32,245 bases of DNA, from positions 1 to 32,245 of the forward strand of contig JAGALZ010000004.1 of NCBI GenBank assembly GCA_017848055.1. The letters run 5' to 3'. Shown here piece after piece: positions 1 to 7,223 of this stretch (positions within the stretch are counted from its first letter, which is position 1; every line of letters begins with the position of its first letter). Under the pieces are notes generated by a model. That model did not search any database. It saw nothing but the letters and a program-made list of their open reading frames with translations, and was not told the DNA's origin. Made by a program: the position numbers and the translations under genes. The DNA is from Oscillospiraceae bacterium. Lineage in GTDB: Bacteria; Bacillota; Clostridia; Oscillospirales; Ruminococcaceae.

Positions 1-21
1 AGGTCTCAGGAAAACAAAATA

Positions 22-139
<118 letters not shown>

Positions 140-141
140 CA

Positions 142-177
142 AAAAAGAGTCTGAAGTAAAATTTCAGACTCTTTTTA
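142..177 (+). terminator. Intrinsic terminator after 5S rRNA
   Basis: A 9-bp perfect stem, GAGTCTGAA (147-155) with TTCAGACTC (163-171), has a 7-nt loop. It is extended by A-U pairs (142-146 with 172-176) and ends in a T-rich tail. It closes the rRNA operon. Confidence 0.9.
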
Positions 178-218
178 TTTTTTACTCAAAAAATCAAGAC
201 TTATAAGTTTTGCTGTGC

Positions 219-262
219 TATAATACTAACATAAGGTAAATTACCTTTTGTAACGTTACAAA
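219..262 (+). promoter_or_regulatory. -10 box followed by two abutting palindromes (putative operator)
   Basis: A perfect TATAAT lies at 219-224, but no good -35 is seen at 17-18 nt spacing, which suggests an activated or weak promoter. Just downstream, around the expected transcription start, is AAGGTAA-A-TTACCTT (233-247, 7-bp perfect arms). It shares a base with TTTGTAACGTTACAAA (247-262), a perfect 16-bp palindrome. The second, with its central AACGTT, resembles LacI-family operators such as the PurR box. It is not a CcpA cre site, because the half-sites are 2 bp too close. The position fits repression or autoregulation of the AraC-GGDEF gene. Confidence 0.6.
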
Positions 263-287
263 GATTTTATGGAAGGAGGAACACCGC

Positions 288-1118
288 TTGAAAAATTTCT
301 GGATATTTGTCACAGCCCTCAATTTTATCGAGGATAATCTTACATCTCCGATTACGCAGGAAAATATCGCAGATGCTTGCTTTTGCTCTCTGTCGTCAAT
401 TCAGAAGCTGTGGAGATACTGTACCCATACGAGCCTGAAGGAGTATATCTCTAAACGCAGACTCACAAAGTGTGCAGAGGAAATCGCTAAGGGCGACCGT
501 AGCATCACCGATATCGCACTCGAGTATCAGTACAATTCTCCCGAGGTTTTCACACGAGCTTTTACAAAGCTCTGGGGTGTTTCGCCGTCAAAATTCAAAT
601 CACAGTGGAAATTCACGGGCATATTCCCGAGAATTGTCCCCGACGAAAACAACATTATGGGAGGTAATTATATGGGTAAAAAGGTCGATATTTCGCAGCT
701 TTATGATGAACTCAGGTCAAAGGCAGGCACTTACGTTCTGTGCTTTGATATAGTAGGTCTTATGCCTGTAAATGACAATATAGGCAGACAGGCAGGCGAC
801 AAGATGATTTTGGAGGCGCTTAAAAGAATCGATAACGCCGCAGACGATACAATGCCTGTTTTCAGAATCGGCGGCGACGAGTTTGTTATCGTTACAGGCT
901 ATGAGGATAAGGAAAGAGCCGAGGAAGTTGCAAATAAGGTTATTAAGTTTAACGGTAACGCAATAGAGCACGACGGAAAGCAGATTCCGCTGTCGCTCAG
1001 AGTCGGCGCAACCAAGTATTCAAGCAAGGCATTCAGATATGCCGATTTGTATAAGCTTCTGCAGGATACAATCTACACAACCCGTGACGAGGGCAAAACA
1101 GTTTTCTTTGCAGACTAG
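288..1118 (+). CDS. AraC-type HTH / GGDEF domain fusion regulator
   Basis: The start is a TTG preceded by GGAAGGAGG (271-279). Residues about 8-105 are a double helix-turn-helix of the AraC/XylS type (ITQENIADACFCSLSSIQKL; later SITDIALEYQYNSPEVFTRAFTKLWGVSPSKFK). Residues about 130-276 are a compact GGDEF domain: Asp154 of the usual DxD, Asn162 and Asp171 of the NDxxGxxxGD segment, and an intact GGDEF at 195-199. No RxxD inhibitory site is visible, and the usual LTGLxNR entry motif is missing. The residues needed to bind GTP and metal are present, so it may make c-di-GMP, but a degenerate sensor role is equally possible. An in-frame ATG at 672 behind a strong GGGAGG Shine-Dalgarno (659-664) could give the GGDEF part alone (148 aa). 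It stands directly upstream of the cellulase operon, which makes that operon a candidate target (inference). Confidence 0.82.
   Translation: MKNFWIFVTALNFIEDNLTSPITQENIADACFCSLSSIQKLWRYCTHTSLKEYISKRRLTKCAEEIAKGDRSITDIALEYQYNSPEVFTRAFTKLWGVSPSKFKSQWKFTGIFPRIVPDENNIMGGNYMGKKVDISQLYDELRSKAGTYVLCFDIVGLMPVNDNIGRQAGDKMILEALKRIDNAADDTMPVFRIGGDEFVIVTGYEDKERAEEVANKVIKFNGNAIEHDGKQIPLSLRVGATKYSSKAFRYADLYKLLQDTIYTTRDEGKTVFFAD
659..674 (+). promoter_or_regulatory. Internal ribosome binding site and start codon inside the AraC-GGDEF gene
   Basis: GGGAGG (659-664), a 7-nt spacer and ATG (672-674) lie in frame with the long gene, exactly between the HTH and GGDEF domains (Met129). This is as good a site as any gene start in the window, and better than the TTG start of the full-length protein. 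Confidence 0.6.
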
Positions 1119-1126
1119 GATTTCAG

Positions 1127-1159
1127 AGCAGTACCGATTTTTGTCGGTGCTGCTTTTTT
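1127..1159 (+). terminator. Intrinsic terminator after the AraC-GGDEF gene
   Basis: AGCAGTACCGA (1127-1137) pairs with TCGGTGCTGCT (1144-1154) with one G-U pair. The loop is 6 nt, and a T run to 1159 follows. It separates the regulator from the cellulase operon. Confidence 0.87.
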
Positions 1160-1175
1160 GTACACAAATAGTCTA

Positions 1176-1204
1176 TTGAATTTTTGTCCCTAGTGCTATA
1201 TAAT
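1176..1204 (+). promoter_or_regulatory. Sigma-A type promoter of the CBM2/GH5 operon
   Basis: TTGAAT (1176-1181), a 17-nt spacer and TATAAT (1199-1204). The first gene starts at 1240 behind GAAAGGA. Confidence 0.82.
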
Positions 1205-1239
1205 AAATATGTATAAGCTTTTTTGAAAGGACAATTATT

Positions 1240-2091
1240 ATGAGCGAACATAAAATTAAGCATAGAAATCTTCACGAGGAGGAGAAAAAGAAAATCCCGC
1301 CCGAGAAAATGCAGAACATCGCAGGTATGGCTGTTATCGGAATTATCACCGTAGCACTCTGCCTTTGCGGACTTTTCGGCGGTGATGATTCGGTTAAAAC
1401 GGATAAGGATGTGACAACAACATCATCTGCAACTACTACCACCACAACAACAACAACTGCCGCATTACCCGGTGCAGATGCTCCAACCGACAGCACATCA
1501 TCTGAGTCGCAGACGACCACAACAACCACCGCCGCTCAGACAACCACTCCGTCGGAAACAACTACAACACCGAAGGAAACTACAACCGAAGCAAAATCCA
1601 CTACCACAACCGCTAAGCAAACAACCACCAAGAAGCCTCAGACTACAACTGCAAAGCAGACTACTACAGCTAAGGTAACAACCACTACCGCAAAGCAGAC
1701 AACTACAGCTAAGGTTACTACCACAACTGCCAAGAAAACAACCACCACAACTACTACAACTACTAAGAAGCCGACTTCGCAGGGCAAGCTTTCAGCAACC
1801 GCCAGTGTCGTAAATTCCTGGGGCGAAGGCTCTCAGATTTCAACCCAGATTTCAGTCTCTGTCAAGAATGCCACAAAATCCGCAGTCGACGGCTGGACAG
1901 TTACAATGAAGGTGCCTGCAGGCGCAAAGATTACTCAGGGCTGGGGTGGAGTTTATTCAATAAGCGGTACAACTCTGACCATTAAGCCTGCCGATTATAA
2001 CAAAGTTATCGAAGCAGGTAAAGAGATATCTGACATCGGATTCATTATTGAAGCGTCCGAGAAGGTTACTTCATCAGCAACCGTAAAGTAA
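1240..2091 (+). CDS. Membrane-anchored CBM2-like carbohydrate-binding protein (no catalytic domain)
   Basis: The 283-aa protein has a charged cytoplasmic N-terminus (1-26) and one membrane segment (27-48) without a cleavage site, so it is a type II anchor. A very Thr-rich linker (about 56-180) follows, with KQTTTAKVTTTT-type repeats. The C-terminal domain (183-283) matches the CBM2 pattern: SW-G, the N-x-xxxxxxGWTV segment, a Trp in ITQGWGG, and a late GFII strand. No enzyme domain is present. CBM2 domains usually bind cellulose or xylan, so it could hold the cell on fibre. It stands 12 nt upstream of the cellulase gene, which has the same anchor-linker-CBM2 layout, and shares its promoter. 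The long linker would be expected to span the wall and may be O-glycosylated (inference). Confidence 0.8.
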   Translation: MSEHKIKHRNLHEEEKKKIPPEKMQNIAGMAVIGIITVALCLCGLFGGDDSVKTDKDVTTTSSATTTTTTTTTAALPGADAPTDSTSSESQTTTTTTAAQTTTPSETTTTPKETTTEAKSTTTTAKQTTTKKPQTTTAKQTTTAKVTTTTAKQTTTAKVTTTTAKKTTTTTTTTTKKPTSQGKLSATASVVNSWGEGSQISTQISVSVKNATKSAVDGWTVTMKVPAGAKITQGWGGVYSISGTTLTIKPADYNKVIEAGKEISDIGFIIEASEKVTSSATVK

Positions 2092-2103
2092 GGAGATATA
2101 TAA

Positions 2104-4116
2104 ATGAAAAAGTTATTCAAGTGGTTTACATCTTCAAAGGATAATATTTCCGAGAAAAGATACAATGAAATCAAAACGGGACTTGCAATTCTTATAGTGT
2201 TCGTAATCGCCGTGCTTGCAGTGGTTATCGTGTTTACAGTGAATACTGTCAAGGATAACAAGGGCTCATCATCTTCTTCGAGCAGCGAGATTACAGAGCT
2301 CCCGTCATCTTCAAAGCCGATGGTTTCAATTCCCGAGCCGCCTTCTGTAGCAGATTCCTCGTCACAGAGCGATTCTTCAGAGAATGATTCCGAGGATTCA
2401 TCTCAGACAGATTCCGAGGAAGACAGTTCTGTTACCGATATAAAGCCCGAGGGAATCTCCATTACATACAATATATCAAATTCATGGGAAAACGGCTCAG
2501 GCACCTGCTACCAGGTAGATATGGGTATCACCAATAACAGCCCCGATACTGTTTCAGGCTGGGAAATAAAAATCCCCGTAAAGAACGTGACGAGCGTAGA
2601 GGGCTGGAACGGCACATATAAAATAGACGGCGACAGCCTCGTTATTACTCCCGCTGACCATAACAAGGAAATCTTCAAGGGCGGAAACGTCACAGTCGGA
2701 TTTATCGTTACATCGTCAGGCTCATTTGAAATTGAAAGTGCTGAAATGAACGGCGAGAGCATTACCGTTATTAAGGGCACAGTTTCGGGTGACAACAACC
2801 AGCAAAGCCAGGGTGGTAACCAGCAGAATCAGAACGGTAATCAGAATAACTCCGAGCCGGTCGATGTGTCACAGCTTCTCGAGAGAAACGAAAACGCAAA
2901 GCAGGGCGACGACTGGCTCTATGTAAAGGACAATAAAATTGTAGATAAGGACGGCAAAGAGGTCTGGCTCACAGGCGTGAACTGGTTCGGTTATAATACC
3001 GGAACAAATATCTTCGACGGACTCTGGGGCTCCGAGCTTGTTTCATCTGTCGAAGCAATAGCCGACCACGGCTTTAACCTTATCAGAATTCCGTTCTCTG
3101 CCGAGCTTATAAATCAGTGGGCAGCAGGCGAGTATCCTCAGGCAAACTATAACCAGGCTTATAATTCCACGCTCAACTCAATGAACAGCCTTCAGATTTT
3201 CGACTATGTCGTAAAGCTGTGCGAGGATAATGGCATAAAGATTATGATTGATATCCATAGTGCCGAAACAAATGCCTCAGGCCACGTCATCAACCTCTGG
3301 TATACAGATAATTTCACAGCTGAGGAGTATTACTCAGCCCTCGAATGGATGGCAGAAAGATATAAGGATAACGATACAATTATCGCATACGACCTCAAGA
3401 ACGAACCTCACGGCAAGCCTTTTGAGGGCGACGCAGCCGCTATCTGGAACGACTCGAAGGACGCAAATAACTGGAAGTATGTCGCAGAGCAGGCAGCCGC
3501 AAGAATCCTTGCAAAGAACCCTAACGTACTTATAATGGTAGAAGGAATCGAAATCTATCCTATAGATATCGACAAGAACGGCGACTTTGCCTCAACAAAC
3601 GAAAAGGACTATTACTTCAACTGGTGGGGCGGAAACTTAAGAGGCGTAAAGGATTACCCCGTAGATTTGGGCGAGTACCAGAATAAGCTCGTTTATTCTC
3701 CTCACGACTACGGCCCGACAGTATATCAGCAGCCTTGGTTCAAGGGCGATTACGACTACGACAGCCTTATGAAGGATTGCTGGGGCGATAACTGGTTCTA
3801 TATCTATGAGGATAATATAGCACCTCTTCTCATCGGCGAGTGGGGCGGCTTTATGAAGGAGCCAAACCTCAAGTGGATGACCTGTATGAGAGAGCTTATC
3901 AAGAAGTATAATCTCCACCATACCTTCTGGTGCTTCAACGCAAATTCAGGCGATACAGGCGGACTCGTGCTCGATGACTTCACTACATGGGACGAGGAAA
4001 AGTATGAGTTTGTAAAGCAGGTTCTCTGGCAGCAGGGCGGAAAGTTTGTAGGACTTGACCACGAAATCCCACTCGGCGATAACGGCATTACACTCTCTGA
4101 CGCAAACGGACTCTAA
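2104..4116 (+). CDS. Membrane-anchored CBM2-GH5 endoglucanase
   Basis: The 670-aa protein reads: cytoplasmic tail (1-25), membrane anchor (26-46), Ser/Asp/Glu-rich linker (about 56-114), CBM2-like domain (about 118-225), Asn/Gln-rich linker (about 232-250) and GH5 catalytic domain (about 265-655). GH5 marks are [26 protein letters not shown], the acid/base Glu434 in LKNEP, His534-x-Tyr536, and the nucleophile Glu579 in LIGEWGG. All catalytic residues are present. The GVNWFG start suggests subfamily GH5_1 (moderate confidence), which contains beta-1,4-endoglucanases. The protein has no dockerin and no sortase motif, so it is tethered to the membrane and not part of a cellulosome. Its Shine-Dalgarno AAGGAG lies in the 12-nt gap after the CBM2 gene, and a dehydrogenase gene follows 12 nt later. 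Confidence 0.92.
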   Translation: MKKLFKWFTSSKDNISEKRYNEIKTGLAILIVFVIAVLAVVIVFTVNTVKDNKGSSSSSSSEITELPSSSKPMVSIPEPPSVADSSSQSDSSENDSEDSSQTDSEEDSSVTDIKPEGISITYNISNSWENGSGTCYQVDMGITNNSPDTVSGWEIKIPVKNVTSVEGWNGTYKIDGDSLVITPADHNKEIFKGGNVTVGFIVTSSGSFEIESAEMNGESITVIKGTVSGDNNQQSQGGNQQNQNGNQNNSEPVDVSQLLERNENAKQGDDWLYVKDNKIVDKDGKEVWLTGVNWFGYNTGTNIFDGLWGSELVSSVEAIADHGFNLIRIPFSAELINQWAAGEYPQANYNQAYNSTLNSMNSLQIFDYVVKLCEDNGIKIMIDIHSAETNASGHVINLWYTDNFTAEEYYSALEWMAERYKDNDTIIAYDLKNEPHGKPFEGDAAAIWNDSKDANNWKYVAEQAAARILAKNPNVLIMVEGIEIYPIDIDKNGDFASTNEKDYYFNWWGGNLRGVKDYPVDLGEYQNKLVYSPHDYGPTVYQQPWFKGDYDYDSLMKDCWGDNWFYIYEDNIAPLLIGEWGGFMKEPNLKWMTCMRELIKKYNLHHTFWCFNANSGDTGGLVLDDFTTWDEEKYEFVKQVLWQQGGKFVGLDHEIPLGDNGITLSDANGL

Positions 4117-4128
4117 AGGAGAATTTAT

Positions 4129-4905
4129 ATGAAAAGAGCAAACAGCGGCGAGGTCGCAGTAATTACGGGCGCAAGCTCAGGAATAGGCAGGGAAATAGCA
4201 CTCGTGCTTGATTCTGTAGGTTATGATACCGTGCTTGTCGCAAGACGAATGGACAGACTTCTTGCCCTCTCCGAAAGAATGAAGAATAATACAACAATTA
4301 TCTGTGCCGACCTCTCGGAGCAGAGTGAGTGTGAAAGAGTGTTTGAGGAAGTCTGCGACGAGAATGTTCAGATAATGGTAAACTGTGCAGGCTTCGGTGC
4401 AGTCGGAAGCTTCAGCGAACTTCCGCTCGAAAGGGAGCTTCAGATGATAGATGTGAACGTAAAAGCCGTTCATATCCTCACAAAACTGTTCCTTAAAAAG
4501 TTCAAGGAGCAGGGAAGCGGCAGAATCCTGAATGTCGCATCTGTAGCAGGACTTATGCCAGGCGGCCCGCTTATGGCAACATATTATGCCACAAAAGCGT
4601 ATGTCTGCAGCCTTACCGAGTCAATAGCTGCAGAGCTTAAAAGCGAAAAATCGCCCGTCACAGTGTCAGCACTCTGCCCCGGCCCCGTAGATACGGAGTT
4701 CTGCGATGTCGCAGGAGCAGGCTTTGCAATGAAGGGACTTACCCCGAAGGAATGTGCGATGTACGCCGTAATGGAAACGCTCAAGGGTAAAACTATCATC
4801 ATTCCGCCGTCCGTTATGAAGGCGGCAAGAACTGCGTCGAGGTTTGTTCCATCGGCTGTTACACTGTCGGTTATCTCTAAATATCAAAATAAGAAACTAA
4901 ATTAA
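4129..4905 (+). CDS. Short-chain dehydrogenase/reductase (SDR)
   Basis: The 258-aa protein is a classical SDR. The nucleotide-binding motif TGASSGIG is at residues 13-20, the NCAG segment follows, and a catalytic Ser lies in the LNVASVAG strand (about 139). The YxxxK pair is Tyr152/Lys156. The overall look is that of the DltE-like (COG0300) group of NAD(P)-dependent oxidoreductases, and the substrate cannot be told from sequence. It has a clear AAGGAG site, starts 12 nt after the cellulase stop and is followed by a terminator, so it is the last gene of that operon. A link to sugar or lipid oxidation is possible but not shown. Confidence 0.85.
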   Translation: MKRANSGEVAVITGASSGIGREIALVLDSVGYDTVLVARRMDRLLALSERMKNNTTIICADLSEQSECERVFEEVCDENVQIMVNCAGFGAVGSFSELPLERELQMIDVNVKAVHILTKLFLKKFKEQGSGRILNVASVAGLMPGGPLMATYYATKAYVCSLTESIAAELKSEKSPVTVSALCPGPVDTEFCDVAGAGFAMKGLTPKECAMYAVMETLKGKTIIIPPSVMKAARTASRFVPSAVTLSVISKYQNKKLN

Positions 4906-4973
4906 AGAATATTGTAAAACTGTCCATTTCCAATAATATACTTATAATTTGTCAAAATATTATTGTCTGATTT

Positions 4974-5034
4974 ATGCAAGTTGCCTAAGAAACCGTTTTC
5001 GTTTTCGGTTAATTAGCGACTTGCATTTTATTTT
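4974..5034 (+). terminator. Intrinsic terminator of the CBM2/GH5/SDR operon
   Basis: ATGCAAGT (4974-4981) pairs with ACTTGCAT (5019-5026), with further pairing inside (CTAA with TTAG, AACCG with CGGTT). TTTATTTT follows. The 3' arm also contains the -35 box of the next gene. Confidence 0.72.
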
Positions 5035-5049
5035 ACCAAGGATTATAAT
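5021..5049 (+). promoter_or_regulatory. Promoter of the surface protein gene, overlapping the upstream terminator
   Basis: TTGCAT (5021-5026), a 17-nt spacer and TATAAT (5044-5049). The -35 hexamer lies inside the 3' arm of the preceding terminator hairpin. Confidence 0.75.
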
Positions 5050-5084
5050 TAAAGCATAAGATTATATGAAAGGGATTGATACCT

Positions 5085-5738
5085 ATGACAATCAAGAGAA
5101 TTCTCGGCGCAGTATCAGCTTTCGCTGCTGGCTTTACAATGCTCACAGTTTCAGCTTCCGCTGCAGGCACATTCACATTCAAGGCAACAGGCTCTGACTG
5201 GTCTGACGCTACATCCCCAATCACAGCTGACGATACATCTATCACAGTTACTTGGGAAAACGCTCAGGCTTCTATCGTAAACCCTGGCTACATCGCATAC
5301 GATGAAACAGGCGATACAGCAGAGATTTCACTCTACCTCGAGTCTATGACAGTAAACGGCGAGTACGATATCCCTGTAGGATACACACTCTCACTCCCTG
5401 AAGTTGACGGCAGTGCAGGACTTCCAAACATCTGGAACGACCTCGGCAAGGCTGACGTAGTATTCGAAGGCGACGGCTGCGGCCTCTACGGCGACGGCGG
5501 CACATCCATCACATTCAAGGTTGACGGAACAGCTACAAACATCGAGTCCATCACTTACAACTTCGGCGAAGCTCCTGCTGACGAACCAACAGATGAGCCA
5601 ACTGATGAACCAACAGATGAACCAACTGATGATGAAGTTCAGAACGATAGTGCAGACACAGGCGCAAGCGCAGGCATCGCTCTCGCAGGCATCGCTCTCG
5701 CAGCAGCTGCAATCGTAGCAACAAAGAAGAATAAGTAA
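5085..5738 (+). CDS. Secreted, C-terminally anchored surface protein of unknown function
   Basis: The start chosen is ATG 5085, 10 nt after GAAAGGG. An in-frame TTG at 5076 sits on top of that site. The 217-aa product has a signal peptide (1-27, ending SASAA), and a beta-rich extracellular domain (about 28-165) with many Thr, Gly, Asp and aromatic residues. Four Asp-Glu-Pro-Thr repeats (about 165-185) precede a C-terminal hydrophobic stretch with a Lys-rich tail, itself preceded by Asp-Thr-Gly. That end resembles a sortase signal but has no clear LPxTG or NPxTG, so simple membrane anchoring is also possible. I do not recognise the extracellular domain. A carbohydrate-binding role is a guess from the neighbours. 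Codon use is strongly restricted (Thr almost always ACA; Leu CTC/CTT), which suggests high expression. Confidence 0.78.
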   Translation: MTIKRILGAVSAFAAGFTMLTVSASAAGTFTFKATGSDWSDATSPITADDTSITVTWENAQASIVNPGYIAYDETGDTAEISLYLESMTVNGEYDIPVGYTLSLPEVDGSAGLPNIWNDLGKADVVFEGDGCGLYGDGGTSITFKVDGTATNIESITYNFGEAPADEPTDEPTDEPTDEPTDDEVQNDSADTGASAGIALAGIALAAAAIVATKKNK

Positions 5739-5756
5739 TCTATTACTAAACCTACT

Positions 5757-5786
5757 AAGCCGTTGATATTACTATCAGCGGCTTTT
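5757..5786 (+). terminator. Intrinsic terminator after the surface protein gene
   Basis: AAGCCGTTGATA (5757-5768) pairs with TATCAGCGGCTT (5773-5784) with one G-U pair. The loop is TTAC, and a short T run follows. Confidence 0.85.
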
Positions 5787-5808
5787 GTATAAATATTTTA
5801 ACCCTAAA

Positions 5809-5828
5809 ATTTCGATTATTATCGAAAT
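5809..5828. repeat. Perfect inverted repeat upstream of the lipoprotein gene
   Basis: ATTTCGAT (5809-5816) and ATCGAAAT (5821-5828) are perfect 8-bp arms around TATT. It lies about 48 nt upstream of the -35 box of the lipoprotein promoter and has no T tract, so an operator or activator site is more likely than a terminator. Confidence 0.5.
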
Positions 5829-5876
5829 ATGTGAAAATCGACAATAGGAATATTTTATTTTTGTGCAATAAGGAAA

Positions 5877-5905
5877 TTGAAATAAATCGCACAATACAGT
5901 ACAAT
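5877..5905 (+). promoter_or_regulatory. Promoter of the lipoprotein gene
   Basis: TTGAAA (5877-5882), a 17-nt spacer and TACAAT (5900-5905). Confidence 0.78.
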
Positions 5906-5939
5906 ATAAGTGTAAATATTTTAAATGGAGGTAATAACC

Positions 5940-6791
5940 ATGACTATGAAAAAACTCGCAGCAATGCTTATGGCACTCACAATGTCCGTTGCTATGCTCG
6001 CTTCATGTGGCGACGTAGATTCTTCATCCAAGGCTGAATCAACACCTGATTCTTCCGCACCTGATTCTTCAGTAGCAGATTCTTCTGTACCTGATTCTTC
6101 AGTAGCAGATTCTTCTGATGCTCCTGCATCTTCTGAGGAACCATCTTCTGAGGAACCTGAAGTTCCTGCAGGCCCATCAACATTCTCCGCATTCGATGAA
6201 TCAAAGCTTCTCTACGGTGACATCGAGCACGGCGGAAAGTTCCGTCTTGAGCTGTTCAACACATACGGCGATACAAAGAACGACCCTGCATTTGATAACG
6301 AAGAAATGGACTTCACAGGCGGCTTCTCTGTAACATTCGATATCGCTGGTATGACAAACCAGGAGAAGGAATACCTCGCAACACTTACATTCGCTGACGC
6401 TGGCTGGCAGTGGCAGTCCTGGGGTATCAACGACAACAACGTTGGTGCTGCTAAGATTGTAGGCGACGGTACATACACAGTATACCTCACAAAGGAAATC
6501 TGTTCTTCCGCTAACCCTAACTACGCAAACGCTAAGACTGACGACGATACATACCCAGGCTACGGCTGGGGCGCTGCAGTATTCTGCATCGATATCTATG
6601 AGCTCGCAGTTGACGAAGGCCTCACAGGTAAGAACGAAGAAACAGGCGAATTCGACAAGGGCAACATCACTATCTCTAACGTTAAGGTTGAGTGGTGGGA
6701 AGAAGGCTTCACACCTGACTACGTAAAGCCGGTTGATTCCACAATGGCTAAGGTTGACGAAGACGCATTCGCTAAGTTCCCTGCAGAATAA
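5940..6791 (+). CDS. Surface lipoprotein with Ser/Asp-rich stalk and unknown beta domain
   Basis: The start chosen is ATG 5940, 8 nt after GGAGG; an upstream in-frame ATG at 5925 overlaps that site. The 283-aa protein has a lipoprotein signal peptide with lipobox LASC (Cys23). The Asp-Ser-Ser/Ser-Glu-Glu-rich stalk (about 25-75) includes two copies of a 30-nt unit at 6061-6117. The C-terminal domain (about 80-283) is rich in Trp, Tyr and Gly (AGWQWQSWG, YPGYGWGAAVF, VEWWEEGF). The exposed aromatics and stalk suggest a ligand-binding module such as a carbohydrate-binding domain, but I cannot assign a family and no catalytic motif is seen. Codon bias is as strong as in the preceding surface protein. 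It could also be a transporter-associated lipoprotein, although no ABC genes are near. Confidence 0.78.
   Translation: MTMKKLAAMLMALTMSVAMLASCGDVDSSSKAESTPDSSAPDSSVADSSVPDSSVADSSDAPASSEEPSSEEPEVPAGPSTFSAFDESKLLYGDIEHGGKFRLELFNTYGDTKNDPAFDNEEMDFTGGFSVTFDIAGMTNQEKEYLATLTFADAGWQWQSWGINDNNVGAAKIVGDGTYTVYLTKEICSSANPNYANAKTDDDTYPGYGWGAAVFCIDIYELAVDEGLTGKNEETGEFDKGNITISNVKVEWWEEGFTPDYVKPVDSTMAKVDEDAFAKFPAE
6061..6117 (+). repeat. Two-copy 30-nt tandem repeat in the lipoprotein stalk
   Basis: A 27-nt block (6061-6087) recurs without change at 6091-6117, a 30-nt period. It encodes the alternating Pro-Asp-Ser-Ser and Val-Ala-Asp-Ser-Ser units. Slippage could change the stalk length. Confidence 0.75.
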
Positions 6792-6841
6792 TAAACGTCA
6801 AACCGATGGGTGTTTCCGCATAGAAGCATTATGTGCATCTA

Positions 6842-7050
6842 TCGGGGGAAACCTTTCTGAAGAAAGTTTCTCCCCCGAACCCCCTTACAAAGACTTTTAA
6901 TATGATTTCAGCCCCATAGGGTACCTATCACAATCACGAGAATTCTAGAAAGTTCTCTTTGATGAGTACCCTATGGGGCTGAAATTTTAAATCAGAAGTT
7001 TTAGGAAAGGAGTTTGAGGAAAAACCCTTTTTCAAAAGGGTTTTCCTCAA
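6842..7050. repeat. Nested palindromic intergenic element (MITE-like)
   Basis: This fills most of the 6792-7138 gap. Three layers share one centre near 6945-6946. The inner layer has 20-bp perfect arms at 6905-6924 and 6966-6985. The outer blocks, 6842-6896 and 7050-6996 read in reverse, match at about 60% of positions. Each outer block is itself a hairpin: TCGGGGGAAACCTTTC with its complement on the left, TTGAGGAAAA-CCCTTTT with its complement on the right. No ORF or T-tract terminator is present. The shape fits a non-autonomous mobile or dispersed repeat. Confidence 0.65.
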
Positions 7051-7138
7051 TGGTATGTATAAATGCTCCTGTGCAGACAGCCCCCTCGAGGGGTGTTTGT
7101 TATTTTTGGGAAGAGGGATATAAAAGTTTAAAAAATGC

Positions 7139-7167
7139 TTGCATTTTTTTCGGGAATATGGTATACT
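7139..7167 (+). promoter_or_regulatory. Promoter of the SRP RNA / dnaX operon
   Basis: TTGCAT (7139-7144), a 17-nt spacer and TATACT (7162-7167). The predicted start would leave about 50 nt before the SRP RNA, so 5' processing is implied. Confidence 0.72.
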
Positions 7168-7223
7168 ACCTTAGTAATGCAAATTATGTATGGGCAAAGT
7201 CGCTTTCGGAGCTTTCCGATTCA

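Noticed and set aside
247..262. The 16-bp palindrome as a CcpA cre site
   Set aside because: The half-sites are 2 bp closer than in the cre consensus, so a different LacI-type protein is more likely.
1420..1780. Repeat tract as a CRISPR-like or intergenic repeat array
   Set aside because: It is in frame within a protein linker, with no spacers and no constant repeat unit.
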